Assembly (NCBI GenBank): GCA_017480245.1
Contig: JAFVBA010000010.1
Span: forward strand, 124,001-188,000
Length of the DNA: 64,000 nt
Direction of reading: 5' to 3'
Source: Bacteroidales bacterium
GTDB lineage: Bacteria; Bacteroidota; Bacteroidia; Bacteroidales; P3
Positions 24,648-33,402 of this stretch are shown piece after piece (position 1 is the stretch's first letter; each line of letters opens with the position of its first letter). The translations under genes were made by a program, and so were the position numbers. The notes beneath the pieces are model-generated. The model had not been told where the DNA came from. It did no database searches and saw only the letters and a program-made list of their open reading frames with translations.

Positions 24648-24733
24648 AAAATAAAGTGCCGAATCATGAAATTGTTTTCTGAAAACATTTTACTCTTTTC
24701 AGAAAAGAATTTGCTAATTCGGCACTTTATTTT
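24648..24733. repeat. 86-bp palindromic element, GTGCCGAATCA family, opposite orientation
   Basis: Begins AAAATAAAGTGCCGAATCAT and ends with the inverted copy ATTCGGCACTTTATTT. The centre (ACATTTTACTCTTTTCAG) is reversed relative to the 7437-7520 copy. It lies between divergent genes, so it cannot simply be a terminator for either. Confidence 0.88.
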
Positions 24734-24779
24734 GATGATACGAAATCGCCGTTTCCGTTATTTTCTCTTCAATTTAAGA

Positions 24780-24811
24780 TTTGCGTATAATAATTTTTTA
24801 TTGTAATTTTG
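24780..24811 (+). promoter_or_regulatory. Promoter of the 94-aa gene
   Basis: TTTG at 24780-24783 and TAATTTTG at 24804-24811, 20 bases apart; start codon at 24831. Confidence 0.65.
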
Positions 24812-24830
24812 CAAAATAAATATTAGTAAT

Positions 24831-25115
24831 ATGACGGCGCTGGAGTTGCAACAAAAGAAAGAGATTTTTGTAAATCGTTTTATGAAAGTCAATAGCAATG
24901 AAACGGTTGATAGAGTTATTTTTTTCTTCAACAGAATAGAGCAAGGTATTGATGTTGAAGATATAGAATTTCCGTTCTTGAGGCCGAAGACTTATGAGGA
25001 GGCAATGGAAAGAATTGAATTATCTCAAAGACAAATTGCAAACGGAGAAGGTATTCCGTGGAAAGAGGCTCAGAAGAAATATTTTACAATTATAAAGAAA
25101 TATGCTAAACATTGA
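24831..25115 (+). CDS. Small helical protein resembling orphan antitoxins
   Basis: A 94-residue, charged, helix-rich protein with no signal peptide. The second half (TYEEAMERIELSQRQIANGE followed by GIPWKEAQKK) resembles the C-terminal pattern of small Bacteroidota antitoxin-like proteins of ParD or RHH-type loci, where a line like RIxxSxxQIxxG precedes a basic tail. No toxin gene is next to it: sufC starts 90 bases downstream. It has a good promoter of its own. The antitoxin idea is inference from pattern only. Confidence 0.55.
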   Translation: MTALELQQKKEIFVNRFMKVNSNETVDRVIFFFNRIEQGIDVEDIEFPFLRPKTYEEAMERIELSQRQIANGEGIPWKEAQKKYFTIIKKYAKH

Positions 25116-25205
25116 AATTTGCATATTATTGATATTTGGGACACAAAACAAAGTGCAGAATCACTCTTAAACAGAATTTAATAACGGATAAAACAAATAA
25201 ATATA

Positions 25206-25964
25206 ATGGCATTATTAGAGATTAGGGATTTACACGTCTCAATAGGTGATAAAGAGATTTTAAAAGGGTTGAATCTTACGGTAAATAAAGGAGAAATCCA
25301 TGCTATAATGGGACCTAACGGTAACGGAAAGAGTACTTTGGCTGCCGTTATCGCAGGAAATGACAAGTTTAAGGTAACTCAGGGCGAGATAATGTATAAA
25401 GGTATGGACCTTTTGGCAATGAGTGTTGAACAAAGGGCTTGCGAAGGAGTTTTCTTGGGATTTCAGTATCCTGTTGAGATACCCGGTGTTTCTATTACTA
25501 ACTTTATGAAAACCGCTATCAACGAACAGCGCAAATACAAGGGATTAGACCCTATCAGTGCCAAGGATTTCCTTGCTCTTATGAAAGAAAAAGAAAAGTA
25601 TGTTGAGTTATCATCTTCCCTTGCGGGCAGAAGCGTAAATGAAGGCTTCTCGGGAGGAGAGAAAAAACGCAACGAAATATTCCAAATGGCGATGTTGCAA
25701 CCGACACTTAGCATTTTAGACGAAACGGATTCGGGTTTGGATATAGATGCTCTGCGTATCGTTGCCTCAGGAGTTAATAAGGTTCATACGAAAGACGATG
25801 CCGTTATTTTGATTACCCATTATCAAAGATTGTTAGACTATATCGTTCCCGACATTGTGGATATTCTTTACGAAGGACGCATAGTCAAAAGCGGAGATAA
25901 GGATTTGGCAAAGACCTTAGAGGAAAAGGGTTACGATTGGATAAGAAAAGAATTAGGTAATTAA
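25206..25964 (+). CDS. sufC: Fe-S cluster assembly ATPase SufC
   Basis: ABC-type ATPase of the SufBCD scaffold for iron-sulfur cluster assembly. The 252 residues have Walker A (GPNGNGKST), the Q-loop (FLGFQYPVEIPG), a signature motif in the SufC-typical form (FSGGEKKRNEIFQM), Walker B (LSILDETDSGLDID) and the H-loop (ITHYQR). Length is standard. It is followed after 30 bases by sufD. sufB and sufS, which often flank these genes, are not in this neighbourhood. Confidence 0.97.
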   Translation: MALLEIRDLHVSIGDKEILKGLNLTVNKGEIHAIMGPNGNGKSTLAAVIAGNDKFKVTQGEIMYKGMDLLAMSVEQRACEGVFLGFQYPVEIPGVSITNFMKTAINEQRKYKGLDPISAKDFLALMKEKEKYVELSSSLAGRSVNEGFSGGEKKRNEIFQMAMLQPTLSILDETDSGLDIDALRIVASGVNKVHTKDDAVILITHYQRLLDYIVPDIVDILYEGRIVKSGDKDLAKTLEEKGYDWIRKELGN

Positions 25965-25994
25965 GTTATTATTTTTCAATAAAGCCTATTCGTT

Positions 25995-27035
25995 ATGACA
26001 AAACAAGATAATATTTGCGAATGTTTCGCATGCAATATACCTAATCTTGATACAATTAAGATAAAAAAGGAAAACGGAAGATTTACTGCCGAAGACAGCG
26101 CCGTTTTCAATTGTTTGAAAGAACAGATAAGTATAACTACTGACGCAGACAATCAATGTATCATCACCATTAAAGATAATGCCGAAATCTTGCGCCCAAT
26201 TCAGATAATCAATCTGCTTGACGGAGAAAAGAATTCTGAAATAAATTCAACGACAACGATTATTGCGGGAGAAAACTCAAAAGTTACTTTCCTTTATTGC
26301 GATGATACTTTACCGAAAACCGAAGTGTCGGTTGCAAACACAATAAACGTTAAACAGAATCCTTATTCTGATGTTGCGTTTTATAAAATGGAGAACGTAA
26401 ATAACCACACTGCCGTAAATTCTTCGCTTGTCTTTGATATGAACAGCGACAGCAGTTTAACTACTTTTTTCATTACTTTGAACGGTGGCAGATTAAAAAA
26501 CAATATTTGCGTAAATTTCAACGGCGAACACTCATCTGCCGACCTTAACGGGCTGTATCTTATGGACCGTCAGCAAAGTGTGGAAACCGTTATGCGTGTT
26601 AATCACTACAAAAACTCATGTAAAAGCAACCAATTGTTCAAAGGAATTTTGGATGACGAAGCAAAAGCCAATTTCTTGGGACATATTTTGGTTGATTACG
26701 ATGCTAAAGGAAATGATGCCAGACAAATCAACAACAATATCCTTCTTACCGACAAGGCAAAGGTGAATACGCGTCCTGTGTTGGAGATTTACAATGACGA
26801 TGTGCAATGTTCTCACGGTGCAACCACGGGTCAGTTGGACGAACAGGCTCTTTATTATCTGCGTTCTCGCGGAATAGGACAAAAACAAGCGAAGATGCTT
26901 TTGATGAATGCCTTTTGCCAAAGCGTACTTGCCAAAAGCGGCATAGAAGAACTCAAAAACGGTCTTTCCGATTTGATAAAAAAACGTTTGGAAGGCGAGT
27001 TGTCAATGGAAAATCCGTTTAAAATAAGTTTATAA
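25995..27035 (+). CDS. sufD: Fe-S cluster assembly protein SufD
   Basis: Scaffold subunit that pairs with SufB and SufC. The 346 residues are low in similarity at the N-terminus but carry the SufBD core beta-helix and the C-terminal signature QCSHGATTGQLDEQALYYLR followed by SRGIGQKQAKMLLMNAF. At 346 residues it is shorter than the usual 420-450, mainly in the N-terminal helical region. It lies directly behind sufC and 17 bases before nadK. Confidence 0.92.
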   Translation: MTKQDNICECFACNIPNLDTIKIKKENGRFTAEDSAVFNCLKEQISITTDADNQCIITIKDNAEILRPIQIINLLDGEKNSEINSTTTIIAGENSKVTFLYCDDTLPKTEVSVANTINVKQNPYSDVAFYKMENVNNHTAVNSSLVFDMNSDSSLTTFFITLNGGRLKNNICVNFNGEHSSADLNGLYLMDRQQSVETVMRVNHYKNSCKSNQLFKGILDDEAKANFLGHILVDYDAKGNDARQINNNILLTDKAKVNTRPVLEIYNDDVQCSHGATTGQLDEQALYYLRSRGIGQKQAKMLLMNAFCQSVLAKSGIEELKNGLSDLIKKRLEGELSMENPFKISL

Positions 27036-27052
27036 TCCAATTCCTCTCACCG

Positions 27053-27946
27053 ATGACAATATCTATTTACGGGAAAGTTCCGAAAAATCTGCAGGATAGG
27101 CTGCTTATCAAATCTTTGTTTGATGATTTGACAGCGACATACGGTAATATTCTTGTATGGCAACCTTTTTTTGAAGCAATCAGCGAATTGATTGAAGACA
27201 AATCAAAACTTAAGACATTTAATTCAAAAGAAGAAATAAAAGATTCTTCAAAAATTCTGCTGTCATTGGGCGGGGACGGAACAATGCTTGATACCGTTGA
27301 TTACGTATTGGGAACTGATATTGCGGTATTGGGAATAAATCTCGGACATTTGGGTTTTCTGACAACGGCAGGCAGAAACGATATAAAGAATATTGTAAAA
27401 CAGACCGCAAACGGCAACTTTACCATAGAAAAACGTCGATTGCTGCAAGCTGAATATTCGTTTGACTGTACGGGCAGGCGTTATGCCGTCAATGAAGCAT
27501 GTTTTCTTTCAACTAACAGGGGAAGTATAATAGATTTGGAGGTATTTGTGAATGACAAATACGTATCTACGTTTTCGGGGGACGGACTTTTGATTGCTAC
27601 ACCTACAGGTTCTACGGCTTATTCTATGTCTGCAGGCGGTCCTATCATAACTCCAGAAAGCCAATGCCTGTGTCTTACTCCCATTGCGCCGCATAATCTT
27701 ACTTTCCGCCCCGTAATACTTTCCGATGATGACGTCATAAAAGTCAAAATACCAAATTCGGACAACCCTTGCAAGATGTTGATGGATGGTTATTCGGTAT
27801 TTGAACGTTCCGATGAGTATGTAATAATTCGCAAAGCCCCATATGATTGGAATCTTGTCAGATTGGAAGACCAAGATTTCTTTTTAGCTATAAGAAATAA
27901 GTTAATGTGGGGACAAACTCCGAAAAGACTTAGCGGAAATCTGTAA
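27053..27946 (+). CDS. nadK: NAD kinase
   Basis: Phosphorylates NAD to NADP. The 297 residues contain the GGDGT motif (LSLGGDGTMLDTVDY), NLGHLGFL, the NE-type segment VNEACF and the conserved TPTGSTAYSMSAGGPI. Length is typical. The translation start 17 bases after sufD suggests a sufC-sufD-nadK operon. A bidirectional hairpin separates it from the convergent tyrS. Confidence 0.96.
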   Translation: MTISIYGKVPKNLQDRLLIKSLFDDLTATYGNILVWQPFFEAISELIEDKSKLKTFNSKEEIKDSSKILLSLGGDGTMLDTVDYVLGTDIAVLGINLGHLGFLTTAGRNDIKNIVKQTANGNFTIEKRRLLQAEYSFDCTGRRYAVNEACFLSTNRGSIIDLEVFVNDKYVSTFSGDGLLIATPTGSTAYSMSAGGPIITPESQCLCLTPIAPHNLTFRPVILSDDDVIKVKIPNSDNPCKMLMDGYSVFERSDEYVIIRKAPYDWNLVRLEDQDFFLAIRNKLMWGQTPKRLSGNL

Positions 27947-27958
27947 AAAGAAAAATAA

Positions 27959-27998
27959 GGTTTGATATTTAACACCTTAAATGAAAAAATATCAAACC
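27959..27998. terminator. Bidirectional terminator between nadK and tyrS
   Basis: GGTTTGATATTT (27959-27970) pairs with AAATATCAAACC (27987-27998), a perfect 12-bp stem with a 16-base loop. The A-rich stretch before it gives a T-run for the minus-strand transcript of tyrS. Confidence 0.75.
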
Positions 27999-28013
27999 CT
28001 ATTCTAAAATTAT

Positions 28014-29294
28014 TTATTCAGCAATTATTATAAAATAATTCTTTTTGCCTTTCTGAACAAGGATATACTTATTGTTCAAAAGGGATTCCGAATTTGTTAC
28101 ATACGCGTCTGTAATCTTTTCTTTGTTTATTGACAAAGAATTACCCTTTAGTTCTCTGCGTACTTCACCTTTTGAAGAGAGTATCTGCGTTTTCTCTGCC
28201 AATAAATCTATTACAGGAATACCTGCCTCTATTTCGGATTTAGCAACGCGGAACTGAGGAACTCCGTCAAAGACACTCAAAAACGTCATCTCGTCAAGTC
28301 TGCTCAATGATTCTTTTGTGCCTTTACCGAAAAGGATTTGCGAAGCCTCTATGGCGTTGTCATAATCCTCTTGGCTATGTACGCGTATAGTTATATCCTT
28401 TGCAAGAGTTTTCTGCAACAAACGGGCTTCAGGTTGTTTGTCATGCTCACTTTCCAAAGCTAATATCTCTTCTTGCGGAAGTAAGGTGAAGATTCGTATA
28501 AAACGTTTTGCGTCTTCATCGGACAGATTCAACCAAAACTGATAGAATTGATAAGGACTGGTTTTCTCTTTATCCAACCAAATGTTACCTTTTTCGGTCT
28601 TACCGAATTTCTTTCCGTCAGCCTTTGTAATCAACGGGCAAGTCAAAGCATAGGCTTCCCCGTTACAAACTCTCTTTATTAACTCTGTACCTGTTGTTAT
28701 GTTACCCCATTGGTCAGAACCTCCGAGTTGCAGACGGCAGTTGTGATTTTGGTATAAGTATAAGTAATCGTAACCTTGCAATAACTGATAAGAAAACTCG
28801 GTAAAGGAAATTCCTGTTTCTATTCTCTTTTTTACGCTGTCTTTTGCCATCATATAATTGACGGTTATGTGTTTTCCTATCTCGCGTATGAAATCTATAA
28901 ACGACCACTCCTTAGTCCAATCGTAGTTGTTGAGAATTTCGGCGTGATTTTCCGCACTTGCGTCAAAGTTTAAGAACTTTGAAACTTGTTTTTTGATACA
29001 TTGCAAGTTGTGATTGATAGTTTCGGGAGTTAAAAGCACACGTTCGGACGATTTAAAGGAAGGATCGCCGATCATTCCCGTAGCTCCGCCCACTACAATC
29101 AAAGGTTTGTGTCCGCAAGCCTGAAAATGCGCCATTATCATTATACTTACCAAGTGTCCTATGTGAAGTGAGTCTGCGGTAGGGTCAATTCCTACGTAAG
29201 CAGTCTGCATTCCTTTTTTCAATTGTTCTTCTGTTCCCGGCATTATGGTGTGAATCATTCCTCTCCACCGTAATTCTTCTGCAAAATCTTTCAT
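28014..29294 (-). CDS. tyrS: Tyrosyl-tRNA synthetase
   Basis: Class I synthetase charging tRNA-Tyr. The 426 residues show the HIGH-type motif [14 protein letters not shown], the tyrosine pocket ([21 protein letters not shown]), the KMSKS-type loop [10 protein letters not shown] and a C-terminal S4 RNA-binding domain ([20 protein letters not shown]). Length is standard. Its 5' leader is about 90 bases, with a promoter at 29388-29418. Confidence 0.97.
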   Translation of the reverse strand: MKDFAEELRWRGMIHTIMPGTEEQLKKGMQTAYVGIDPTADSLHIGHLVSIMIMAHFQACGHKPLIVVGGATGMIGDPSFKSSERVLLTPETINHNLQCIKKQVSKFLNFDASAENHAEILNNYDWTKEWSFIDFIREIGKHITVNYMMAKDSVKKRIETGISFTEFSYQLLQGYDYLYLYQNHNCRLQLGGSDQWGNITTGTELIKRVCNGEAYALTCPLITKADGKKFGKTEKGNIWLDKEKTSPYQFYQFWLNLSDEDAKRFIRIFTLLPQEEILALESEHDKQPEARLLQKTLAKDITIRVHSQEDYDNAIEASQILFGKGTKESLSRLDEMTFLSVFDGVPQFRVAKSEIEAGIPVIDLLAEKTQILSSKGEVRRELKGNSLSINKEKITDAYVTNSESLLNNKYILVQKGKKNYFIIIAE

Positions 29295-29363
29295 TTGTAC
29301 CGTTGTCTATTATATTAGTTATACCTTTTATTAATTACAAAAATTGAAGTGCGATAGCGGGAG

Positions 29364-29385
29364 AATTGCCCGTGCGGCTCGCACC
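29364..29385. repeat. 22-nt direct repeat containing GTGCGGCTCGCAC, copy 1
   Basis: AATTGCCCGTGCGG is followed by CTCGCACC; the core GTGCGGCTCGCAC is a 5-bp hairpin with a 3-base loop. The second copy at 29606-29627 differs by one base. The two flank the palindromic element at 29510-29595. Confidence 0.75.
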
Positions 29386-29387
29386 TG

Positions 29388-29418
29388 CAAAGTTACGACT
29401 TTTTATTTTAACTGCAAA
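29388..29418 (-). promoter_or_regulatory. tyrS promoter
   Basis: Minus-strand TAACTTTG at 29388-29395 and TTTG at 29415-29418 (seen here as CAAAGTTA and CAAA), spaced 19 bases. Confidence 0.65.
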
Positions 29419-29509
29419 TTTCGGTAGGATAATATATGCTTTTACTATGCTAAAATCTGTATTTTATATCATTTGTTGAGATGTTGAAAAATAGATACTT
29501 ACAATCATT

Positions 29510-29595
29510 AAAATAAAGTGCCGAATCAGTAAATTCTTTTCTGAAAAGAGTAAAATGTTTTCTGAAAACAATTTCGTGATTCGGCACTTTATTTT
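29510..29595. repeat. 86-bp palindromic element, GTGCCGAATCA family
   Basis: Starts AAAATAAAGTGCCGAATCAG and ends with the inverted GATTCGGCACTTTATTTT; the centre holds two 21-nt units (GTAAATTCTTTTCTGAAAAG, GTAAAATGTTTTCTGAAAAC). Same orientation as the copy at 7437-7520. Confidence 0.9.
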
Positions 29596-29605
29596 GATGG
29601 ATTTA

Positions 29606-29627
29606 AATTGCCTGTGCGGCTCGCACC
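29606..29627. repeat. 22-nt direct repeat containing GTGCGGCTCGCAC, copy 2
   Basis: One mismatch to the copy at 29364-29385. It is followed directly by ACTTTATTTTAAG, which resembles the end of the palindromic element just upstream. Confidence 0.75.
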
Positions 29628-29713
29628 ACTTTATTTTAAGGACTCTAAATAAGGCGTTAAGAATGTTAAATAGAATGTTTATAAATATTAAAGTTTAGGT
29701 TTTTAAATGCTTT

Positions 29714-30805
29714 TTAGTCGTAGTATTCTATTGTATGAATAACCATCTGTGTGGTATTGTCTTTCTGAGGTATGATATAAACAATACAATTGCCTTTATT
29801 ATCAAGTTTCATCAACAATTCATCTTTATTACCATCGCTGTAGATAAATGTTTCTGTGGTTTTGTTACTGTTATATGTTATGTTGATAGTTGTTGTCAGT
29901 GTATTACCGTAGTAATATTCTGTTTTTACAAGTTTATCTCCGCTATAAAAATACTTTGTTGATGCTTTATAATCATTTTCCGCCTCTTCTACTTTTTGTA
30001 ATCTATTATTCTTATCATAAATATAGTTAATAATACTACCTTTAGAGGATTTTTGTATCAAATTACCTTTGTTATCATAAATATAAGTACAGCTATCTTG
30101 ACAACGGGCAGAAGTATCTTCTGGAAATTTCATATAGAAATTGCTTTCCGTCATATTCTTTTCAGAAAATCTGTATTTAGTAAAATAATATATACTTGTG
30201 TCTTGTCCGACTAACTGAATAGCTGCAAGAGCGTTGCCTTTTCTGTCGTATTTTATTATATGTCTGCTGCCGAACTGGAATTTATTGTCATTACCTCTGA
30301 AGAAACTCAAAATTTCCTGTGTTCTGTTTCCGAAAGTATTAAACCTGCTTATCTGGTAATCTGTTCCGATTTCCTTATTATATACCATATAAAAGTAACA
30401 ATGCTGCTCGGTGTCAAATTCCATATAATACGTACGTTTTATTTCACCTTTACCGATTGTATCTGTAGAAATACCGTCTTTTATATACCAGTCTATACGC
30501 CAAGATTTGATTTTACCGTTCAAATTGTACCCGAAACTTTCGGCATAGAACTTAACATCATTTCCTTTGACTGAAAAATTGCACGTTGTTTGCTTAAACG
30601 TATCTATATTTGTAGTAAAAAGGTGGATATATTCCTTTCCTTCATTTGAAAAAGTAGTATCAATCTGAAAATTCTTTAAATCTTCAAGATGATACAGCTT
30701 TGCGTCTTCAAAAAATACGTTTTCGTCAAAATTTTTACACGAAACAAAAAACAAAAGTAATACATTGATTGCACAAATCCAAGTTATAACAGAATTATGT
30801 TTCAT
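29714..30805 (-). CDS. Lipoprotein with YD/RHS-like repeats
   Basis: A 363-residue lipoprotein: the signal peptide ends in the lipobox LFFVSC. The mature half contains short strands of the type YDRKGNALAAIQ, YIYDNKGNLIQKSS, YIYDKNNRLQKVEE and YFYSGDKLVKTEYYYG, spaced about 20-25 residues. This is the Y-D-x-x-G-N pattern of YD-repeat proteins, which form beta-sheet cocoons. It is not long enough to be a polymorphic toxin and has no toxin tail. Function is unknown. A -7-like element (minus-strand TACATTTG) is at 30823-30830. Confidence 0.75.
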   Translation of the reverse strand: MKHNSVITWICAINVLLLFFVSCKNFDENVFFEDAKLYHLEDLKNFQIDTTFSNEGKEYIHLFTTNIDTFKQTTCNFSVKGNDVKFYAESFGYNLNGKIKSWRIDWYIKDGISTDTIGKGEIKRTYYMEFDTEQHCYFYMVYNKEIGTDYQISRFNTFGNRTQEILSFFRGNDNKFQFGSRHIIKYDRKGNALAAIQLVGQDTSIYYFTKYRFSEKNMTESNFYMKFPEDTSARCQDSCTYIYDNKGNLIQKSSKGSIINYIYDKNNRLQKVEEAENDYKASTKYFYSGDKLVKTEYYYGNTLTTTINITYNSNKTTETFIYSDGNKDELLMKLDNKGNCIVYIIPQKDNTTQMVIHTIEYYD

Positions 30806-30895
30806 AGTACATTAATTTTCGTCAAATGTATCACAATTTTTTGACATATTGTATTTCAATAATATAGAAAAACAATAATAAAACAGAATTTTAAT

Positions 30896-33307
30896 TTATT
30901 CTATCGTAACAACCGTGCTGTAAATAGGTGTATAAGCATCTTTTCTTACGGAAATCTCGTACTCTCCTTTGGATAGATAAAATTCCGTTGCCTCTGCATT
31001 CCACTCACGGAAAGAATCGTTGTCAAGAGTTATATGCACGGATTCGTTTTCGCCTTTATTTATGAACTTTTTATCAAAACCCCTTAAGTTTATTTCATTT
31101 GTTGCGTAATCGGAATAAAGTTTCTTTACATAGACTTGCACAACCTCGCTACCGTTATAGTTACCAGTGTTGGTTATATTGCAATCCACACTTACCGTTA
31201 CGCTGTCCGTACGGTTGTTATTCACTTTCACTGAGAAATTACCGTAATCAAATGTGGTGTAACTTAATCCGTAGCCGAAAGGATAAAGAGCTTTTGCGTT
31301 GCCTTCAAGATAATCGCTGCGGTTTGCAACTCTTTTGGTGTTGTAATAGCAAGGCAATGCCCCGATGTCTGACGGGAAGGAGATGGGAAGTCTTCCCGAA
31401 GGCGAGAAACGATCACCGGCGAAAATAACATCATATATCGCCCAACCGCCTTGCGCTCCGGGGTAGAAACATTCAAGAATTGCATCGCAATATTCCCTAA
31501 CTTCCGTAAGGATAAGCGGTCTTCCGTTAATTAATACCAATACGATAGGTTTGCCAAGCGAATGTAATTCTTTTAAAAGTTGTTTCTGCACGCCCGCAAG
31601 TTCTAAGCAACTACGGTCAAAGCCTTCGCCTGCGGTAATATCGGATATTGTGTTGTTTGCAACCTTTGCCGCACCCGTGTTTTCGTATTCTACGGTTTCG
31701 TAACGTGAAGACGAACCTCCCAAACACAGAACGATTACGTCAGATTGCTTAGCCGCTTCAACAGCATCGGCAAATCCTGTCGTGGAAGTGTCTTTTATTG
31801 AACAGCCTTTCGCATACAATATTTTAGAATTACTATATGTCTCTAAAGGAGAGGCAAACGAATTTTCAAATGCCTGCCTTACAGTAATAACTTCGCTTTT
31901 TGAAACAGGACCGGTGTAATCGCCTAACATATTATATATATTGTCTGCATTAGGACCTATAACCGCTATCGTTTTTACTCTGTTTGTGTCCAAAGGAAGA
32001 GTATTGTTTTTGTTTTCCAGCATAACTATGCTTTCAGCAGCGAAATGAAAATTACTCAATTGCCAATCTGAAGTCGTAAATTCCCTGTCGTTATGAATAG
32101 TTTGGGTAAAAAAGGGATTGTCTATAAGTCCGCAGGCGAATTTTTGGTACAACACTTTTCTGACAGCGTCATTTATTCTTGCGGTATCAACATCCGAGAG
32201 ATTATTATAAAAATCCGTTGCACTCAAATCCAAATCCACGCCTGCGTTTATTGATTTCTCCGCCGCCTGTTTTAAATCTTTTGCCACTCCGTGCGAGAGT
32301 AATCCGCCTATGGAGTGAAGATCAGAGATTACTATGCCGTCAAAACCCCACTGAGTGCGCAAAACATCTTGCAGAAGATAGGAATTCATGGAACAAGGTA
32401 CGCCGTCAATTTCGTTATATGCCGTCATAACCAGTTTTGCTCCTGCATTTATTGATTTTTTAAACGGAGGCAGTATATCGTTGTGCAATTCCCGTCTGCC
32501 GATATGCGCACTGCCTGCATTGTGTCCGCCTTCCGATATACCGTAAGCGGCAAAATGTTTCAGCGTTGGCAATAAACGTCTTTTCCTATCGCCGTAAGAA
32601 TCCGTTAAACCCTGAACAAAAGCCGATCCCATCTCACTTGCCAAAAACGAATCCTCTCCATAAGTCTCTTCAACGCGGCTCCAACGGGCGTCTCTTGCCA
32701 CATCAACCAAAGGACCGAAGCAAATATTAATTCCTTGCCACTTTGCATCCAGTCCAATCAAAAAAGCAATATGCTGAACATACTCTTTATTCCATGTAGA
32801 AGCCTGTCCGATACCCGTAGGATAGACTGTACCGTCTGCTTGCATGATGCCGTGCATACATTCTTCGGCAATAAACATCGGAATTCCCAAACGGGTGGAA
32901 TCAATCATATATTTCTGCAATTGATTGACGCCCTTGGCAGCCAAACTCGGCGTTAAACCGCTTTCAAGTGTCTTCCCGCTCCAAGGATCTGCGCGGAAAA
33001 ATCCCCAAAGCGACCCCATTTTCTTTTCTTGTATGGTTTTGCGGGCGTAAGATGTCAAAAAAATGTCGGTATCCTGCCTTTCGTAATACTGCCATCCCAA
33101 ATCCATAAGCAGTTGTCCCTGTTTCTCTTCAAAAGTCATCTGATTGAGCAAATCTTCCACGCGTTTATCAATCGGTTGCGAGGAATCCTCAAAGACATCC
33201 ATCTTATTATTTTTGTTATAATCGATATAAGAAGATTGTTTTGTGTTTTTCTGACCGTAGGAACAGAAGACGACAAACAAAGAAGCGATAAGAATTATTT
33301 TTTTCAT
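30896..33307 (-). CDS. bglX: Glycoside hydrolase family 3 beta-glucosidase
   Basis: An exported exo-acting glycosidase that releases beta-linked sugars from oligosaccharides. The 803 residues comprise a signal peptide (MKKIILIASLFVVFCSYG), the N-terminal TIM barrel with KHFAAYG and the nucleophile region GIVISDLHS, the alpha/beta sandwich (YPGAQGGWAIYDVIFGD-like segment) and a C-terminal fibronectin type III-like domain (NITNTGNYNGSEVVQVYVK). Domain order matches BglX-type enzymes. It is a lone gene, not beside SusC/D genes, so the substrate cannot be inferred. Gene symbol is by similarity only. Confidence 0.93.
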   Translation of the reverse strand: MKKIILIASLFVVFCSYGQKNTKQSSYIDYNKNNKMDVFEDSSQPIDKRVEDLLNQMTFEEKQGQLLMDLGWQYYERQDTDIFLTSYARKTIQEKKMGSLWGFFRADPWSGKTLESGLTPSLAAKGVNQLQKYMIDSTRLGIPMFIAEECMHGIMQADGTVYPTGIGQASTWNKEYVQHIAFLIGLDAKWQGINICFGPLVDVARDARWSRVEETYGEDSFLASEMGSAFVQGLTDSYGDRKRRLLPTLKHFAAYGISEGGHNAGSAHIGRRELHNDILPPFKKSINAGAKLVMTAYNEIDGVPCSMNSYLLQDVLRTQWGFDGIVISDLHSIGGLLSHGVAKDLKQAAEKSINAGVDLDLSATDFYNNLSDVDTARINDAVRKVLYQKFACGLIDNPFFTQTIHNDREFTTSDWQLSNFHFAAESIVMLENKNNTLPLDTNRVKTIAVIGPNADNIYNMLGDYTGPVSKSEVITVRQAFENSFASPLETYSNSKILYAKGCSIKDTSTTGFADAVEAAKQSDVIVLCLGGSSSRYETVEYENTGAAKVANNTISDITAGEGFDRSCLELAGVQKQLLKELHSLGKPIVLVLINGRPLILTEVREYCDAILECFYPGAQGGWAIYDVIFAGDRFSPSGRLPISFPSDIGALPCYYNTKRVANRSDYLEGNAKALYPFGYGLSYTTFDYGNFSVKVNNNRTDSVTVSVDCNITNTGNYNGSEVVQVYVKKLYSDYATNEINLRGFDKKFINKGENESVHITLDNDSFREWNAEATEFYLSKGEYEISVRKDAYTPIYSTVVTIE

Positions 33308-33327
33308 AGTATGTGCAAATTAAAGCG

Positions 33328-33335
33328 CAAAAATA
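33328..33335 (-). promoter_or_regulatory. -7 element upstream of the GH3 gene
   Basis: Minus strand reads TATTTTTG, 20 bases before the start codon. The -33 box is unclear. Confidence 0.4.
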
Positions 33336-33346
33336 CAAAAAAAGAA

Positions 33347-33372
33347 CCACATTTTAGAAAATGCAGTTCTCA
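33347..33372 (-). terminator. Hairpin after the carbamate kinase gene
   Basis: GAAC plus CATTTT pairs with AAAATG plus GTTC across a small mismatch. The minus strand then runs into an A/T-rich stretch that includes TTTTTTTG. It probably ends the carbamate kinase transcript before the GH3 gene. Confidence 0.5.
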
Positions 33373-33402
33373 AAAAGTTTAATCAAATTATGAAAAAGAC
33401 AA

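Larger units (their letters stand above)
24422..24830. other. Intergenic region between two divergent unknown genes
   Basis: No gene is seen. It holds a -7-like element for each flanking gene (24438-24445 minus; 24804-24811 plus) and one copy of the GTGCCGAATCA palindrome at 24648-24733. A short hairpin GCTGCGAGCAGC is near 24596-24607. Confidence 0.5.
29295..29713. other. Intergenic region upstream of tyrS
   Basis: No gene is seen. From left to right: the tyrS leader with one copy of a 22-nt direct repeat (29364-29385), the tyrS promoter, an 86-bp palindromic element (29510-29595), the second copy of the 22-nt repeat (29606-29627), then AT-rich sequence up to the end of the next gene. Confidence 0.6.

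Noticed and set aside
29341-29400. Possible tRNA or T-box-like element in the tyrS leader
   Set aside because: The GC-rich stretch is short, has no cloverleaf or T-box conserved sequence, and the same 22-mer recurs outside the leader.
29714-30805. YD-repeat lipoprotein as a polymorphic (Rhs) toxin
   Set aside because: It is too short, has no toxin tail and no immunity gene beside it.
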